Positions 47,509 through 60,935 are shown, counted from the first letter of the stretch. The stretch is DNA of 64,000 nucleotides from Clavelina lepadiformis (GCF_947623445.1 NC_135245.1:3603501-3667500), one strand, 5' to 3'. The notes: generated by a model from the sequence alone, not told the origin. Made by a program: numbers and translations.

Positions 47509-48419
47509 ATCTGAAGCGAAATCACTTTTAGTTTAGACTAATTTTATCAGAGCTGCAGGTTTCAAGCCTTGTTTATTGTGTTGACCTCTTCGTTTATCGC
47601 TGTTCGCCTTCTTTATTTTACTCTTCAGTTAACCTGATATATTCTAAGGCATTGAGTAAGTTTTACAAACATTACAAACAGTTTTACAAACGTTTTACAA
47701 ACAGGGGGGGGGTCGAATCTCCTATGAGTCCCCTGTACATTAGTTGAGTCGAAGACCGCAAGGTGCTCGGTTTCCTAAAGTAGCCACGAGGAGGTTCCAC
47801 CCAGGGTTTGTTGATGGCGATGCAAGGAAAAAGGCTGGCGACTTATTTATGACGTCACTTACGGTTTAAGAAGGTAACATCCAGCTCTCCTTTTCGCTTC
47901 GTAACAGCAGCACCAGCCAGTGGTGGAAACACGAAGCCACCACGTTTTTACGCGTCACAAGCAGCCTTTATGTCATAACATTAAACGTATGTATGACGTC
48001 ACTTAACGTGCGGCTATGCCGTCAGTGAGTGTGTCGACTACTGAGCGAAACCAATTGAGTGAAAAATGAGAAAATCCAAGATCGGAGTTAAAAATTTGAA
48101 TAAAAATGAATTCAAAAAACTATAAAGGAGTTCATCATTACTAAAACACGAATTAGCTGCCCCTGCTTGTTGTGATTGCGGATTGCGCTTAACATAACAA
48201 AGATTTATAAAACAAGAACAATATCTCATGTTGCTTAAAACCAGCCGTACTTTGCCATAAGACATATTTCGATCCATATTTTTCCTAGGGTGTGGATACG
48301 TGATTTACCGGTTACGTAACTACATTTTAGTTAAATGTTGAAACGTCGGCAACTGGTGTCAATTATTCGAATATGAGGGGGGCAATATCGATTGATATGT
48401 TAAGTATGTTTGAGTGTCC

Positions 48420-49286
48420 TTAGTTTAGAGTAAGTTGACGCATCAAAAATATTGGAATAAGTATTAGCCAAATATACAAGCAAGCGATCTGACATGACGT
48501 CAACATTTGCAGTATTTGAAGAAGAAGGCACTGCTTCCTGACAAAGTTTTGAGGAAAAAGGCAACTTAGGCGTGGTGTTAGATGTGACGTGATCATTTCA
48601 CGTGACTGTATCAAACGTTTAGCAATGAGATCAACACTCAGACCAAAAAGAATCAAAAATCGGAACCAATGATAGAATAAGATAGAATGATAGAATATCA
48701 CTGCTCAATTCAAAATGCCACGAAAATGTGTTATTCAGGCTTAATGAAACCTTCATGGGCTTACTGCCTTTTATCACAATACGTGAGCTATTAATAGCAT
48801 TATAACATTTTTGCTTAACACCAACGTAATTATTTTCTACTTTTATTATACTAACCGGGGAACCGGTATCTATGAGAAATTTACTTCCAGTCAATTTATC
48901 AGTAATAAAAAATAGGTGGTTTGACAAAAGTCACCCGAAAATTCCCACTTCAAAACGAACAGTCGGTGTTAGGCGTTTTTTGGTCGTGGGCCATCCCATG
49001 CACAAGATGGAATACATTTGTAAGCATTACCAGCATATTTTTGATGATAAGGGCAAAATCTTGGGCGATTGTCAATCGATATCCCGTCTGGAATCAATGC
49101 CCTGTGAAGGACCATTGGGTGTGGCATGGTCAAAACGATTTGGTCTACGCTCACCAAAAACTCTAGATTAAACAGCATAGGTGTATGACATATGCTGACG
49201 TCATTATTTCGGTTATTATTGCGACCAGCATTATCATTGTAAGATGACGCTTGATTACAAAATGTCGTTGCGAGCGTCAAATACAC
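48420..49286 (-). pseudogene. Ty3/gypsy-type gag-protease remnant
   Basis: Minus strand: gag C-terminal Cys/His motif (CPYHQKYAGNAYKC, about 49060), then a protease start (KFLIDTGSPVSIIK, about 48880) with the retropepsin DTG triad, then the protease end FGLSVDLIAKRLIQ about 48610. Several frameshifts and stops. No LTR recognised nearby. Separate from the integrase remnant at 35-36.6 kb, though it could be the same family. Confidence 0.75.
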
Positions 49287-49669
49287 GATATGTGCCGATA
49301 ATGGGACATTGAAAAATTAATCATATTCCATCAAATGCAAAAAATGCCTTTTGTACGTAAATGTTAAGTACAGGTTATAATCTTAACAAAACATTAAACG
49401 TAGAAAATAGAGTTATGGGTATCTATATGCACTATTGCAACCAAGACAATATTCGAAACATGTCACGTAAAATGTATATAACTGACTCTAGTCAATTTAA
49501 CTTCTGAGTCAAGTTAAATCATAAATCAATGTTTTTATAACTTCAAAAATATTGCTGACGTAACTTTACGTTTTGCGTTATAAGTTGGTTACCATACATC
49601 TTGGCTGTCTCAAATTAGACTGGTTCATGGCCTATGCATTCTTTCAAAGAAATATAGGACCACCTTTTT

Positions 49670-49873
49670 ATGAAAACATCCTTTTTTATCTTAAGTTCCG
49701 TTTTCGCCGTCACATTTGTCATAACTTTAAGCCAAGTCATTGGGAAATGTCGCTGGAGTCATGACGATATTGACATGTGGTGCGCAGACTGTGTATCTCA
49801 TTCAATCTTTTGGTTGGTCTATTTTAAGATATATACGGCGCATCTGCCTGAGAACGCTTCAAATGCGATATAA
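49670..49873 (+). CDS. Possible small secreted or membrane peptide
   Basis: A 67-codon frame from ATG 49670. The first 25 residues (MKTSFFILSSVFAVTFVITL, then SQVIG) look like a signal peptide. A short cysteine-bearing part with a second hydrophobic stretch follows (FWLVYFKIY). Single exon, no recognised family. It lies between repeats, so chance is a real alternative. Confidence 0.25.
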   Translation: MKTSFFILSSVFAVTFVITLSQVIGKCRWSHDDIDMWCADCVSHSIFWLVYFKIYTAHLPENASNAI

Positions 49874-50831
49874 TAGCTTTTGTCCTGAAAGATCAATCTC
49901 ACGATTTGTGTTAGTAAAATACTTTCGTTTGATTTCGTACAGGCTACTTCCACATAAATGTTCATATATACCGAACACGTGAGGCGTATTCTGGACGTGG
50001 CTTACCCTGTATTTGTAACAACAAAAGCATTTATCTCAGATAAACTTCTTAGTTTCTGTTATTATGATGTCGTTTTTATTATGTAGCTTTTAGCCTTGAA
50101 AACATTGATGCACTAAACCTTACAAATTCTGTGAAACACGTTGTAAGCCATGTTTCATTATTGTGTTTTCATACGTTTTTCACGTGTTTTTATTGTTGTG
50201 TATTCAGATAGCGCATGCCTGTAAAAACGTAATGTTTACAACAGGCGCACAGTGATAAAACTAGTCTACCTTCCGCCAACCAGCCTTTTTTCTCCAGTCA
50301 CTCTACAAATCATTTCTTAACGACCCAACACAAAGGGAGTAATCCCATTCAAGGCTGTCAGTGCATCAAGGCCGATTTTGTGGCCGCAGACAACTATTAA
50401 AAGCGTGAAAGCTATATTGTGTTATGTTGTGATTCGCGTTAGAAGAAAGTTGATGTAAGAGTTTGCCTGTTAACTTTAACGGAGAAAAACTTGTGTTTTT
50501 ACTTATATTTCAATTTTAATCTTCGTTTTTTTAGATGGCCTGGCCTAGACAAGACCAGTTGCTTTCCGTTTTTGTCAAAACTATAGTCTGAAAGGAGTAT
50601 AGTCCAAAATTGTTATTTTATACACCACACCAAGAAAAATGGTGCAATGGTTTGGTTTGAGTTTGGAAACGCGCAGGATAACTAGGCAAAAAGAAAAAAA
50701 TGTGGAAGCAATAAGAGAAAACAATGTGATCCAAGAATCCAAAGAAATTACTGTATATCGCACATCGTAACGTTTCAGGTTTTGCAGATACCCATCAGTA
50801 AAATTTTGTAAAAATGGTTTAGTAAAAAGCT

Positions 50832-51085
50832 GTCACTATTTCACCAGAAAAAAAAATCTTACGTTCAAAGAGATTTTTAATAGTTTCTCGTTAACTTAAC
50901 TTAACTTAACTTAAATGTTATGGCATAGTAACCTAAACCTAATCTAAATTTCCCTTTTAATCAAAGATTAACTGCAATTAAACCCTAAATAGCTAAAGTC
51001 GACTTTTAGCCTATACCCATTCTCCTAACCTAACTGCATATCTTTAACAAGGGGATGAGTGACCTACTTACGGTGAAATAGTCAC
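50832..51085. mobile_element. MITE (family copy B)
   Basis: Ends ACTATTTCACC (50835-50845) and its complement (51072-51082). The interior is an inverted relative of the copy in the SLC22 intron, with AGTAACCTAAACCTAA and CCATTCTCCTAACCTAAC. Four perfect TTAAC units near the left end. Confidence 0.7.
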
Positions 51086-51523
51086 TCTATTAGTAAAATT
51101 AGTATAGCTTACCTTTGAAGGTTCTTTTAAATTCTCTTGCATAATCGTGTAGGGCGCTAGGCTATAGCGATTCTGATTGTCAAAACGGTTTGCAGGGCTC
51201 ATGACTGTGGTTAATCCCTATTATGTTTAGCTTACTATGTTCCAGTTCTGACAGGCAAAGGCGTTCCCTTCAAGAGCACTCCAAGTCGATTTAAAATCGT
51301 TGAAGAAAATTGAAAGCCACAAATTTATTAAGAGCATACTCAGTACAGCCAAAGACTAATTGAAGACGCCGAATTCTAAAGAACTTTGGGATTTTTCAGA
51401 AAGATCACAACAGTTGACCTTCTGCTCAGCACCGACTTTGTATGATCAAAACTGAAATACATTAAGGATTGTTTAAATAGGGGAAAGCATGTTTTGAAGG
51501 TTATGTGAGAAATTATAGGAAAA

Positions 51524-51610
51524 ATGGCAGGTGTTCAACCGAAAGTGCAAGGAAAATCAAAAGCAGAAAAGTACGAAAAATTGTTATTAGGGGCTATTGA
51601 CGTAGTCCAG
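51524..51610 (+). CDS. Candidate isolated first coding exon
   Basis: ATG 51524 opens 29 codons (MAGVQPKVQGKSKAEKYEKL ... GAIDVVQ) ending in CAG followed by GTATCT. Lys/Glu-rich composition is protein-like, with a phase 0 donor. No matching second exon was identified in the following 12 kb. Confidence 0.3.
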
Positions 51611-54600
51611 GTATCTGCACGAACCAATAGTAAAAAACTTACACAAAAATGAACGCTCTCTCAAAAAACCACCAGAGAAATGAGATATGAGCTGCAGCCT
51701 ATGCGCTGGACACTAGAAACCGAATCTTAGAGTATAGCCTATATACACTCATTATTTTAATTAACTGGCTGGAAGACTTTTCATTCATAGGGAAGCTATG
51801 ATAAGTTTTTGAATTGATCCAAATAGTAGAATTTTAGAAACCTTTTTTCTTTGTAACTTGCACAGTCGTTTTTCTGCTGTGCCAGTTTTCGCCATGCATG
51901 TAAGTGCAGTGTTTTGTTTAAAACTTTTCAATTAGCTTCATTATGGTCATTCTAGATTTTAAAAGCTGAAAAGGAAGCAGTTCAGACTTTTTTTCTGTAA
52001 AACGTGGTTTAAAACAGGTTCACGGTTCGATGAAAAGGTAAGGTAAGAAACTTTGTGTTACTGTAACAGTTGTGACTAGATTTTAAATAAGGCCAAGTTA
52101 CTAGAAGCTCCAGCTGAAAATTTTCTATAAAAACGATTGTACGAAAAAACTGTATTTGCAGCGTTCTTGTTCACACTACCAACTTTGAATTTTGTGGACC
52201 CCACTGTTTGAAAAACAAGTGCAGCATAAAAAATGATCTTCCATAAGAGATTACCGGTGACCAACGTCATAATGTTGTAGCCTATAAAATTATACATACA
52301 ACAGCTGCAGCCTTTTGTTGCTTTAATATCAAGGTTCAGTGTAGATTAAGAACGATTTCCAAACATTTGAAAGGTCTTAGTAAGCTAGTAATAGTGAACA
52401 GCATTGACCAACTGTAGCTAGTCAGGCAGCAGTTTGTTTTGCTTGAAACATCACAAAATTTTGTTTTTGCTGTAGGATTTTTTGCTAACCACTTTTGTAA
52501 TACCGTCGTTGTAAATTTAATCACCGTTCAAATTGACTGTTATTACACAGATTTTGTCGCTATGGTAACTTGCTAACTTGGCTTATAGGAAAATGCATGG
52601 GAAATCAATAAATTATGCTGAAATGACTTCGAAATGACATTTCACCGCCGACAATGAGCGGAATTTTTTCAGTCTGATGTTTACAGGTTGTGGTATGACG
52701 TCAAGATTTCTTCCCTTAATCAGCATCACTATTCTGACGTCATTGCTACGCAGTTTCTCCTTGGGATCGGACGTTGTTGGTTAGTCAAACAATTTGTAAG
52801 ATGTATGTTAACCTTTTCATAATATTATCTATCAGTAGGAACTTAAACATCAAATGTCGAGCAGCACAAATATGTTACTGAAACAAATAATCAATTACCA
52901 ACAAATCCAACAAAATTTATTCCTTTGTTTCTCGGAATTTAAACTTTCCGGGCTATTTTCGCTCGAATAGCGAGCCATCAAATTATGACATCACAAAGAA
53001 AAAGTCGCAGAACTTGGTGCAAATCACACGCCTGTACTAAAATCAATTTACAAGCCAAGGGTTCATTAAAAATTAATGTCTGTGAAGAGCGAGTTGAAGA
53101 ATTAAACAACTTTGAAAAATTGAAACTGTTTCATGTCAATATTACCTTATCCAAACATTTCTCCGAACAAAAATATTGGGTCAATCCGGCGCTTAAGACA
53201 GTTTAACATTTTCAAAAAAGGATGCTGAGTAGAATGCTTTTCTTTTTCAGTTCTTGGTATGAAAAATTGTTAGGTCGGAGGGAACTAAACTTGTTCGTAG
53301 CGATAGAAATAGAACAATTTATTAAGCATCGTAAAAGTGTGCATCTGCGCATGTCACGTCATACACGTGTTAATTGGGACCGAATGACAATTAGTCGCGA
53401 CTAGATGACCGAATAAGCTCTAAATCGGTCGTATTTTACTTCATTCAATTTGTATGGGCAGGTGCGTGGCAAGAGATTAATGGAATGAACAAATGAATGC
53501 ACACTATGCACCGCTGCATCACTAATAATGAAATCAATGGATTTTGGGCTCGGCAAAACATGTCTTGGTGTTTGTTTCGTTAATGGGATATGGTCACCAC
53601 ATACTTTTAGAAATTCATAATCATTTTTGCTGGCTTCGGATTTTGGGAGAGCGTTAAGCGATGTGCTGAAAATTACAACATGAAATTATATTGCTTTTGT
53701 AGCCGCTATTTAAGCCAACTGTAGAAAATCCTGGTTGCAGCAAAGGCGTTACTTCGTGCTGCCTCGATAACGGAACTTGTTGTCCAGATGTTACTTAGAC
53801 GTCTGAGGTAAAATGCGACAAGACAGTGAAAATGTGTTAAAGCCTGCCGCCCCCCAGGGAAGGTGTAATCCACAAACATTCCTGTGTAGCGGTTGATTAG
53901 AATTTGTTTGCAAATGTCGGATATTGATTTTCTCCGCTTGTTATCCTTTCTGGTCTTTGTTTTCTTTTTCAAACGCATCCGCGTTTTGGTCTTTAAATCG
54001 TTGTCTGTTAAAATGTCGGATAGAGTAATTGATTTTATTTGACCTATTCCTGCTAAGCATGGGTTGTTCTTTTAGATACTTACAATTGATTGAAGCACGA
54101 GTGGTCGTCTTGATATTACAACAAAATGAAAATGTACATAAACCTGGCGCCTAATTCAATCTTCTTGAAGCAGTATCTTTCAGTCGTGTCCGGTATGGGT
54201 GCTTCCTTTGGTACCTAATCAGAATCGTTTGAAGCCTTAATTGCTTCTTATGATCACGATACAAAAATTTCGCGGACAGGAAGGTTTGAGCGTGCAATAG
54301 ATAATTTGAAAAACACATGGAATTGTCATAAATTGTTCATAGATTATATCCTACATAAACTACCTGACCGTTTGTGCCGGATGGAATCTCTTACGATTTC
54401 TATCTACAAACCTATACATGTGAGGGATATAGTTGCTATGGAGATAAGCCCACTGTATATTCAGGGGTTTCTTGAAAATGAAAACTGAATACAATAGTAA
54501 AATGAAACTTAACCGAGTTAATGATTTGAAACAACAAGTTTGAGAAACACTCTTCCCAATCAAAAGTATTAATATGATGAAAACCTCCGTTTCAATGTTA

Positions 54601-55826
54601 TGCATGTTTAAGCAATCATTGCCACAAAAGCAGATCACAATATTGAATGCAAGCTTTAGAAATTCCTTGACCCTTAACGTACCTCGGGTTATTGCACAAG
54701 CGAGTATTGCGGTTTTTATTCAGGTAGACGTTTGTATTCTGCATCAAACATTTTAAGTTATGGTTCCATTGATAGCTCGAGTTGCCAAGCATACAACGCC
54801 GATGACATTTCAAAATGATGCAGATGGTAAACTTTTGAACATATCGATCTAATCCTGTCCCTTCTTTGTTAAATTCCTAATTAATTGTACATTTTCGACT
54901 CGTACCCAGTGTAAAATTCATTAAGTTTGGCAAAATAAACTTGACAAGTGAGTTCCGTAGCTTTTTTGGCTGAAAGGATTGTCGCATTTTATGTTACACC
55001 GTGTAAGTACTTTTTGCCAGCAGAGAAGATTTATCGCAAATTTTCATTGGTCGAACAAATGGGGTCATTTTGCTACTTGAGGTTTACAAACTATTGATTT
55101 TGCCGTGGGGGCCGTCGCTAATGCATTGAATGTCTTCCAATCGAATTTGCATTGAAAATGTGGCAAAACTTGTCACATTAATATAGTACACGCGTCATAA
55201 AGGCGTAACTTTCCATCGACTTTATTTTGATCATTCTTCGCTTTACGAACCTGCTATGCAAACTCATGGATGAGATTTGTTGCATTTAAAAAAATTAATT
55301 TTACCGTTCTTTGACGGACGTTTTTCGTCTTAAAAAGGCATTTTGTACGATCTAACACATGCAAGCGTTATAATTAGCGTTATTAGCTTTTGATATCCGA
55401 TTGTACATCTGATATTGAACTTTCTCTGGTCGAAATATCTGTGTAACACTTGGACTCCATAATAATATTTATCTCACAGTTACGCACAGCGACCGTATGT
55501 TTATTATAAAGGCATACAATCTGGCGTCGCTTCGTATAAACGTATTTGCAGACAGTTGTAAATATGCTTTTCAGTTACAGTATATGGAGAAGATGCTACT
55601 AAGTGCTTAAACACCTTTTCCTTTGTTATCAGTGCATTTCAATTGTTCATTAAACTATACGCTCTTTTTGTTTTAATTCAGTCTCTCTCCCTCTGTGTAG
55701 AAACTTTCAACAAACCTATCTTTCAGAATATCAAAGCATCTATGCGGTCTGCTTTTCATGTATATTACGTCTCTTATATTGTGACATTTTATTCAAATAT
55801 TATTGAAATGGTGAAAGTGTTTTTAG
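51611..55826. other. Intergenic
   Basis: No supported gene or clear repeat. Open frames at 52985-53206, 53222-53404, 53706-53978 and 54306-54488 lack domain similarity and splice support. Confidence 0.4.
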
Positions 55827-57149
55827 TGACCGTCCGGGAAGGTGATCTCGCTGTCCTTCCTTGCAACATCACATACCGAGGAAATGACGTTCCCGACGGT
55901 TACGTCATCGTGTGGTTACGTCACAACGTTCCCATTTACATTAAAGTAGGAGGATACCTGTCATTGGAATTTCAGTCATTAATTGAAGGTGATTGATGTT
56001 TTAGTATAAAATTTTACGTCTTTCTTACCGTTAGGTAATTTCACTTTTGGCGCATAAAGTCAAAGAAATTATTATTGGCAAAAAACTCAGTTATTGACCA
56101 CTCACTTTTCATTTTGTTTTTCAATCTTTATTAAAGTGTATAATTAATTGGCAAAATAAGACAACAACGATAAGGCTGGGTTATATTTGTGAAGCTTTGC
56201 GTAACATTACCCATTGCAATTCCACGTCAGTTTAGCCGTGGTGGCTTTACCATTAATACTCCCATTTAATCGATTTATCTAAAGTACGTCACGAGTAAAA
56301 GGCAGCGCCAAATTTATCTTCTCATTTGGGAACAATTACTGATGATGTAAATTCAATGACCGACCTCTAATCATCGTAGAATAAATTTAAAGTTTATTTT
56401 CTCTCACTTTTGACTCAGTTAAAAATCATTAGGGGAAGACCAAAAACGTTTAATAAATAAAAGCAACAAAAATTGAATAAATCAGAATCACAAAATCAAA
56501 TTTTAATCAACTTTGCAAAAATTTCCATAATGATTTATTTTAAAGTTTTTACTTATTCCATGGCCTGCTTCATATCCATGCAGTAATAAGTTTATAAATA
56601 ACGCCATTATTAACTGGGCATCACTTTTTTTGCACCCTGCGTCAGCATGGAAATGGCTAATGGAACCTCATAGTAAGTATATTAGTATATACTTTGCTAA
56701 AACAATTATCATTTGCAGTAATAGGTATTTTGATTATCAAAGCAATTATACTTTTAAAATAAAGTAGCCTTTGTATTCAAGATAAGTGTTTACGCATATA
56801 TTTTCTGAAAGTTGATATAATTGATGACACTAACTGATTAACTGATAAATTTTCGTAAAATATGAAAATAAAAAGCATTATGAAGACAGGAAAAATACTG
56901 TTGGTTTTAACAACATTTTGAAGCGGTTAAACTACTTCAAAGGGTAATGTTTCACTCAGCAGCACGCTTTATGTGCCACAGATCGCATATCTATGAACGA
57001 CCATGCGAAGTCGACAGCTAACTTGGAGATTAGAAACGTCACCACTGCTGACGCAGGCAGGTACCTCTGCAAGGTCATCTTGCAGACAAGAAGAGAAGAA
57101 CTGAAGAAAACAGCAAGATATAACATCACTGTGGTGCTACACGTTAATC
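55827..57149 (+). CDS. Immunoglobulin V-type domain protein, partial
   Basis: Two exons, 55827-55988 and 56982-57149, join in phase 1 to give one Ig fold: Cys in LAVLPCNITY, Trp in VIVWLRHN, and DAGRYLCKV with the second Cys. The exon boundary after SLIEG and before DRISMND lies inside the domain. N-glycosylation sites are NIT, NVT and NIT. The second exon ends at a strong GTAAGT donor in phase 1, as expected before another module. The first exon may extend upstream: the frame stays open to about 55643, with a hydrophobic stretch but no ATG at its start. It is probably a cell-surface or secreted adhesion protein of the JAM/CTX/CD80-like type. The rest of the gene was not found. Confidence 0.7.
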
Positions 57150-57662
57150 GTAAGTTTGTGTCAGGTCTTATTTTGTTACATTTTCGACCGACAAAGCAAC
57201 TATAAGCTATAGCATTGTCGTTCTCCTGTGGTTTGAAAACATGTCATTTCTGCGGTTGTTCGATGTGTTTCTTTTCTTCGATTTGCGTTCGTTGACTGCT
57301 ACTGGTTGAATGTTTAAACTGTGCTAATCGTAGATTTTGAAAGTTGCACGACAATGCACGTGAAAGAATTTTATAGGTTAATAACAGCACTGATTCTTGT
57401 GGGTTAACTTAAATTTTTTATGGTATTTTCCCAATCGCATTAGTATGACGACGATTAACAAGATATTCTTAAGATAATCGTGCGTAAAGTTTTATGGTAA
57501 TCAATCTGCATTTACAGCAGTAGTATCAGCTAGTCATTAACTTTCCAGTTTTTTTGAAGTACGATGCGATCGTTACGTAGTATATCAGTGCACTTTGTAA
57601 GAAGATTGAAAGATGTTCGTAACGTTTAAGAGTTGACAAATAAACAATTATGACGTGTATAT

Positions 57663-59078
57663 TAGGGTTATGACTTAAAAAAAAAATTTTAAATTTTGTG
57701 TGTCCTGTAGTTACAAATGATGAACTTTTATGTCCCGATTTGAAAACTCACAAAAGTTAAGACTGTTTAAACAAAAATCTCCCGCACCAAATTTTTCCAG
57801 TTTTCAATGTAATATATATATATATATATCGACTAATTTGAATTTGCCTGACATAATTTTAATTGCGAAGGTTTTGAAATTTTTTTTTTTGGTAAATTGT
57901 GTGAGCAGTTATAAGAGATGACAACAATGCAAAGCTAAAATTAAAATAAATTATGAAAGAGGAGAATAATTTCTGTTTACACTTTGATGGAAAAAAGATT
58001 GGCAAACATGAATATCAGGTAGTATGCTAGAAAAGTCCATCAAGATAAATCAAACTGGGTGTTCTAAAATTCGAAAGTGGAACAGCTCGAGATATTTTCA
58101 GCAGCCTAGAAAACCTACTAGATGAATATGATGCATGGAAAAATTTGAAAATGATCATATGTGACACAACATCTGTTAATACTGGACGGCTGAATGGCGT
58201 TGTTGTGAAACTGCAAAATGCAAGGACCAGCAAGGGTTTTGATAAACCACAGTATATTGGTTGCCAACATCATATTCTTGATAGAGTCTTAAAGCATGTA
58301 TTATAGTTCTTCAATCCAACGTCTTCAACAAAACCAACTCTCAACTACAAATTTGTAGATGATGTGGTGAAACACTACGAAAACTTGCAGCAATCCTACA
58401 AGCCAGAAATTGAGATGGAAATGGTTGAAAACCCAGGATGGAGGGATGATTTTAAGTTTCTCTTTGAGTTGTGCAGAGCATTCCGCTTCTTCAAAGAAAG
58501 TGGTAGATTTCCACTAATCAAATGGCATAAATTTCCATCTCTACACAATGCTAGATGGAATTCAAGAGCCATTTATGCTATGATTGCCTACTTCCTCATC
58601 CCTAGATGGAGATTAACTCTGGAGATATCATGCTCATTCATTGCAAATGTGTTGCAGGAAGCCTCGTTTTCTAACAAAAGGTTTAAAGATGGAATATACC
58701 AAAGATTATTTGATGCTATCTTTGAGCTCGAATGTCCTGCAGCCTTAAAGTGCCTTAAAACCAATTGGAATTTGGATAAGTCCGGTGTAGATGACCCACG
58801 GCCACGCACTAACATAATTGCAGAAAGGGGAGTCAAATTGATGGAAGAACTTTACCAGAAGTGCAAAAAGGACAAATATTTGAACATTAAATTTGTAGCA
58901 AAAATTAAGTTTTGAATTGTAATTTTTTTTACATTTGGACCAATGTCAAAAATTAAAGTCAGTTTGTGCGGGATATTTTTTACGATTTGAACGAAATAAT
59001 TATAATTTTCTAAATTTATACCAAAATGTTCATTGATTCCTGCTACAGGCAAAAAAAAATTTCCTAGTCATAACCCTA
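57663..59078 (+). mobile_element. hAT-type transposon, degenerate
   Basis: 1416 bp with perfect 13-bp terminal inverted repeats TAGGGTTATGACT. It is flanked by an exact 8-bp duplication GTGTATAT (57655-57662, 59079-59086), the hAT-superfamily hallmark. An AT run is at about 57811-57829. It carries a decayed transposase and sits downstream of the Ig-domain exons, probably in an intron of that gene. Confidence 0.9.
57975..58915 (+). pseudogene. Transposase-like coding remnant inside the hAT-type element
   Basis: Coding similarity begins about 57978 (LHFDGKKIGKHEY). It continues after frame breaks (FESGTARDIF, CDTTSVNTGRLNGVV, IGCQHHILDRVLKHVL), meets a stop near 58305, then runs open to 58915 (183 residues) with FPSLHNARWNSRAIYAMIAY. 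CDTT..NTG and GCQHH motifs recall widespread uncharacterised transposases of invertebrate genomes. At least two frame breaks and one stop make it inactive. Confidence 0.75.
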
Positions 59079-60746
59079 GTGTATATACTATAAAACGCGA
59101 ACGACATATTGGAAATATATAGGGCTGTGTCGTGAGTGCTTTATTTCTTGTAGCTGAGTCACTCCAATTGAACATGTACCTCTTATAAAACAGAAGTAAC
59201 TGAAAGTATATAAAGCTGCAAGACTGCTCCTCTAATTGTGCACTTTTGAAAAGCGGCTTTTTAAAAAAGATACAAATTGAGGAACGGTTATTAATAGCCA
59301 TTAAGCAACCGACAAAACGGCTTTTTGCAAATGCATTGTAATTGCATTGTTGTTAGAATGGGAATGTACAATGGTGAAAAAGTTTTAACTACAGCTTCAA
59401 TATCAGATCTTCAAAGGAATGCCAATGTTTCACGTGGCTTGATAAAGGCTATGTGCGACTGGCAGTGTGCACGCTTTTTACAACCACTCAATTTTTCTGG
59501 TGCTTAAGTAACGTCTTTTACGTTTGACCTGATGTTTAGACAACAAATAGGTTTCGACGAAAGCACTTGACTTGTGGAAGCGTGGGAAAGTGTTCAGCAG
59601 GAAATCTTTAAGTTTCAGGTTAAATCGAACTTTAGACTATATTTGGTAATGGCTTGTGATGCTCACATTTGGTCTCCTACAAGGTGTTACTTTTTCAAGT
59701 AGTGCGTGTTTCTTTTTATGGGTTTCGTGATGTTGTACCGAATTAGTTGCACATCGTTTTGGAAAGACGTTTTAATGAACTTCTTGCTCTCAAATTTTGA
59801 TATTGCGTCCTTAAAGAATTATATTCATAAATGTAAAATTTCAATCTTTTTATAAAATTCATAATTATACAACTTGAGCAGTTTTTGATTCAATTTAAAG
59901 CTAGTCTTTATCTCCGCAAGCGGATAACATCGGCATCAGCATTTGCTTTATATTGCCCGCAAGTTGGCGCAACAACATCATGAATAGCTGCAGTATACTG
60001 TATGCATGATCTTACACACAATAAGTACTCATAAGTCATAACCTTAACTCACAGCTTATATTGGTCCTTTGCTGTGAGCATAATTAGCAGTTGACCTGCG
60101 TAATACGATATGATTGAGCATTAATTATTGCGGATTAGCACCAATAAGCCGCATTGTTTCTACAATGGGCCATACATTTGCGTTCCATTCTGAGGCTAAA
60201 GCGAACAGTTTTGGGCATCTTCGTGGCAATAATCGCTGTCTATTGATATTTAAGTAACGTTTTAATCTAGAAACGATTAGCGGACGTCTTTCTGATTGCT
60301 TATATGCGATTATGACGGCCTCTTAGCGGATTTTGTGCATTTCTGTGCAGGACAAAGTATTGAACGTCTCTTTTTTCATTTTTCACAACTTTAAACGTTT
60401 CTCGCCATTACAATTAAGATTGATGTTTTGCAAATGTTTTTTTTCTATTTAACTTGATAGTTAATTATGAAATTACAACGTGTCTTGTAGATCATGGTTT
60501 AATAACAATAATCTCTATAAGCTGATATTTAACGTCAAATGACCTAACTTTTTATTAATACACGTACACGACAGTCACATTCATCGCAGTTGCCACAAAT
60601 AAAACACAGCTCGAAGCTAATCACCTAATTCGAACAACGGTTTTCAGACATCGACGTAGTCGGGAGGTTCTTGCAAGCTTCGCACGCAGTAGGAGCCAAT
60701 ATTGGTTTACCAGAGCGACGGTCTTTGTTTATTTCTATTTGTAACA

Positions 60747-60884
60747 ATGGCAAATCAACGTTTTCAATTATTCAGCAAGGACAAGCTGACAATGACGAAA
60801 GACGCAATTAAAATCGAGGCCGCTTTCGAAAATGAAGCAAACTTTACTTCACAAGAGCTTGGCTCAAGAAGACAAAATGATTTT
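60747..60884 (+). CDS. Candidate first coding exon, unidentified
   Basis: ATG in a good context (aacaATGG) opens 46 codons (MANQRFQLFSKDKLTMTKDA ... RRQNDF) to a GTTAGT donor in phase 0; read through, it stops at 60935. The segment 60648-60840 is also open in another frame behind an acceptor-like ttttcag, so coding potential is ambiguous. No family recognised. Confidence 0.28.
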
Positions 60885-60935
60885 GTTAGTGTTTTACAGT
60901 CAACCTATTCGTCGTTTTTAGTTAATTGTCAATAA

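Noticed and set aside
50880..51060. TTAAC/CCTAAACC runs as telomeric repeats
   Set aside because: Only four TTAAC units and scattered CCTAA motifs, belonging to a MITE also present in the SLC22 intron.
53706..53978. 90-codon basic minus-strand frame
   Set aside because: Lysine-rich start looks suggestive, but no domain, splice site or neighbour context supports it.
58588..59301. Minus-strand frames within and beside the hAT-type element
   Set aside because: Antisense to the recognised transposase-like sequence or to its terminal repeat.
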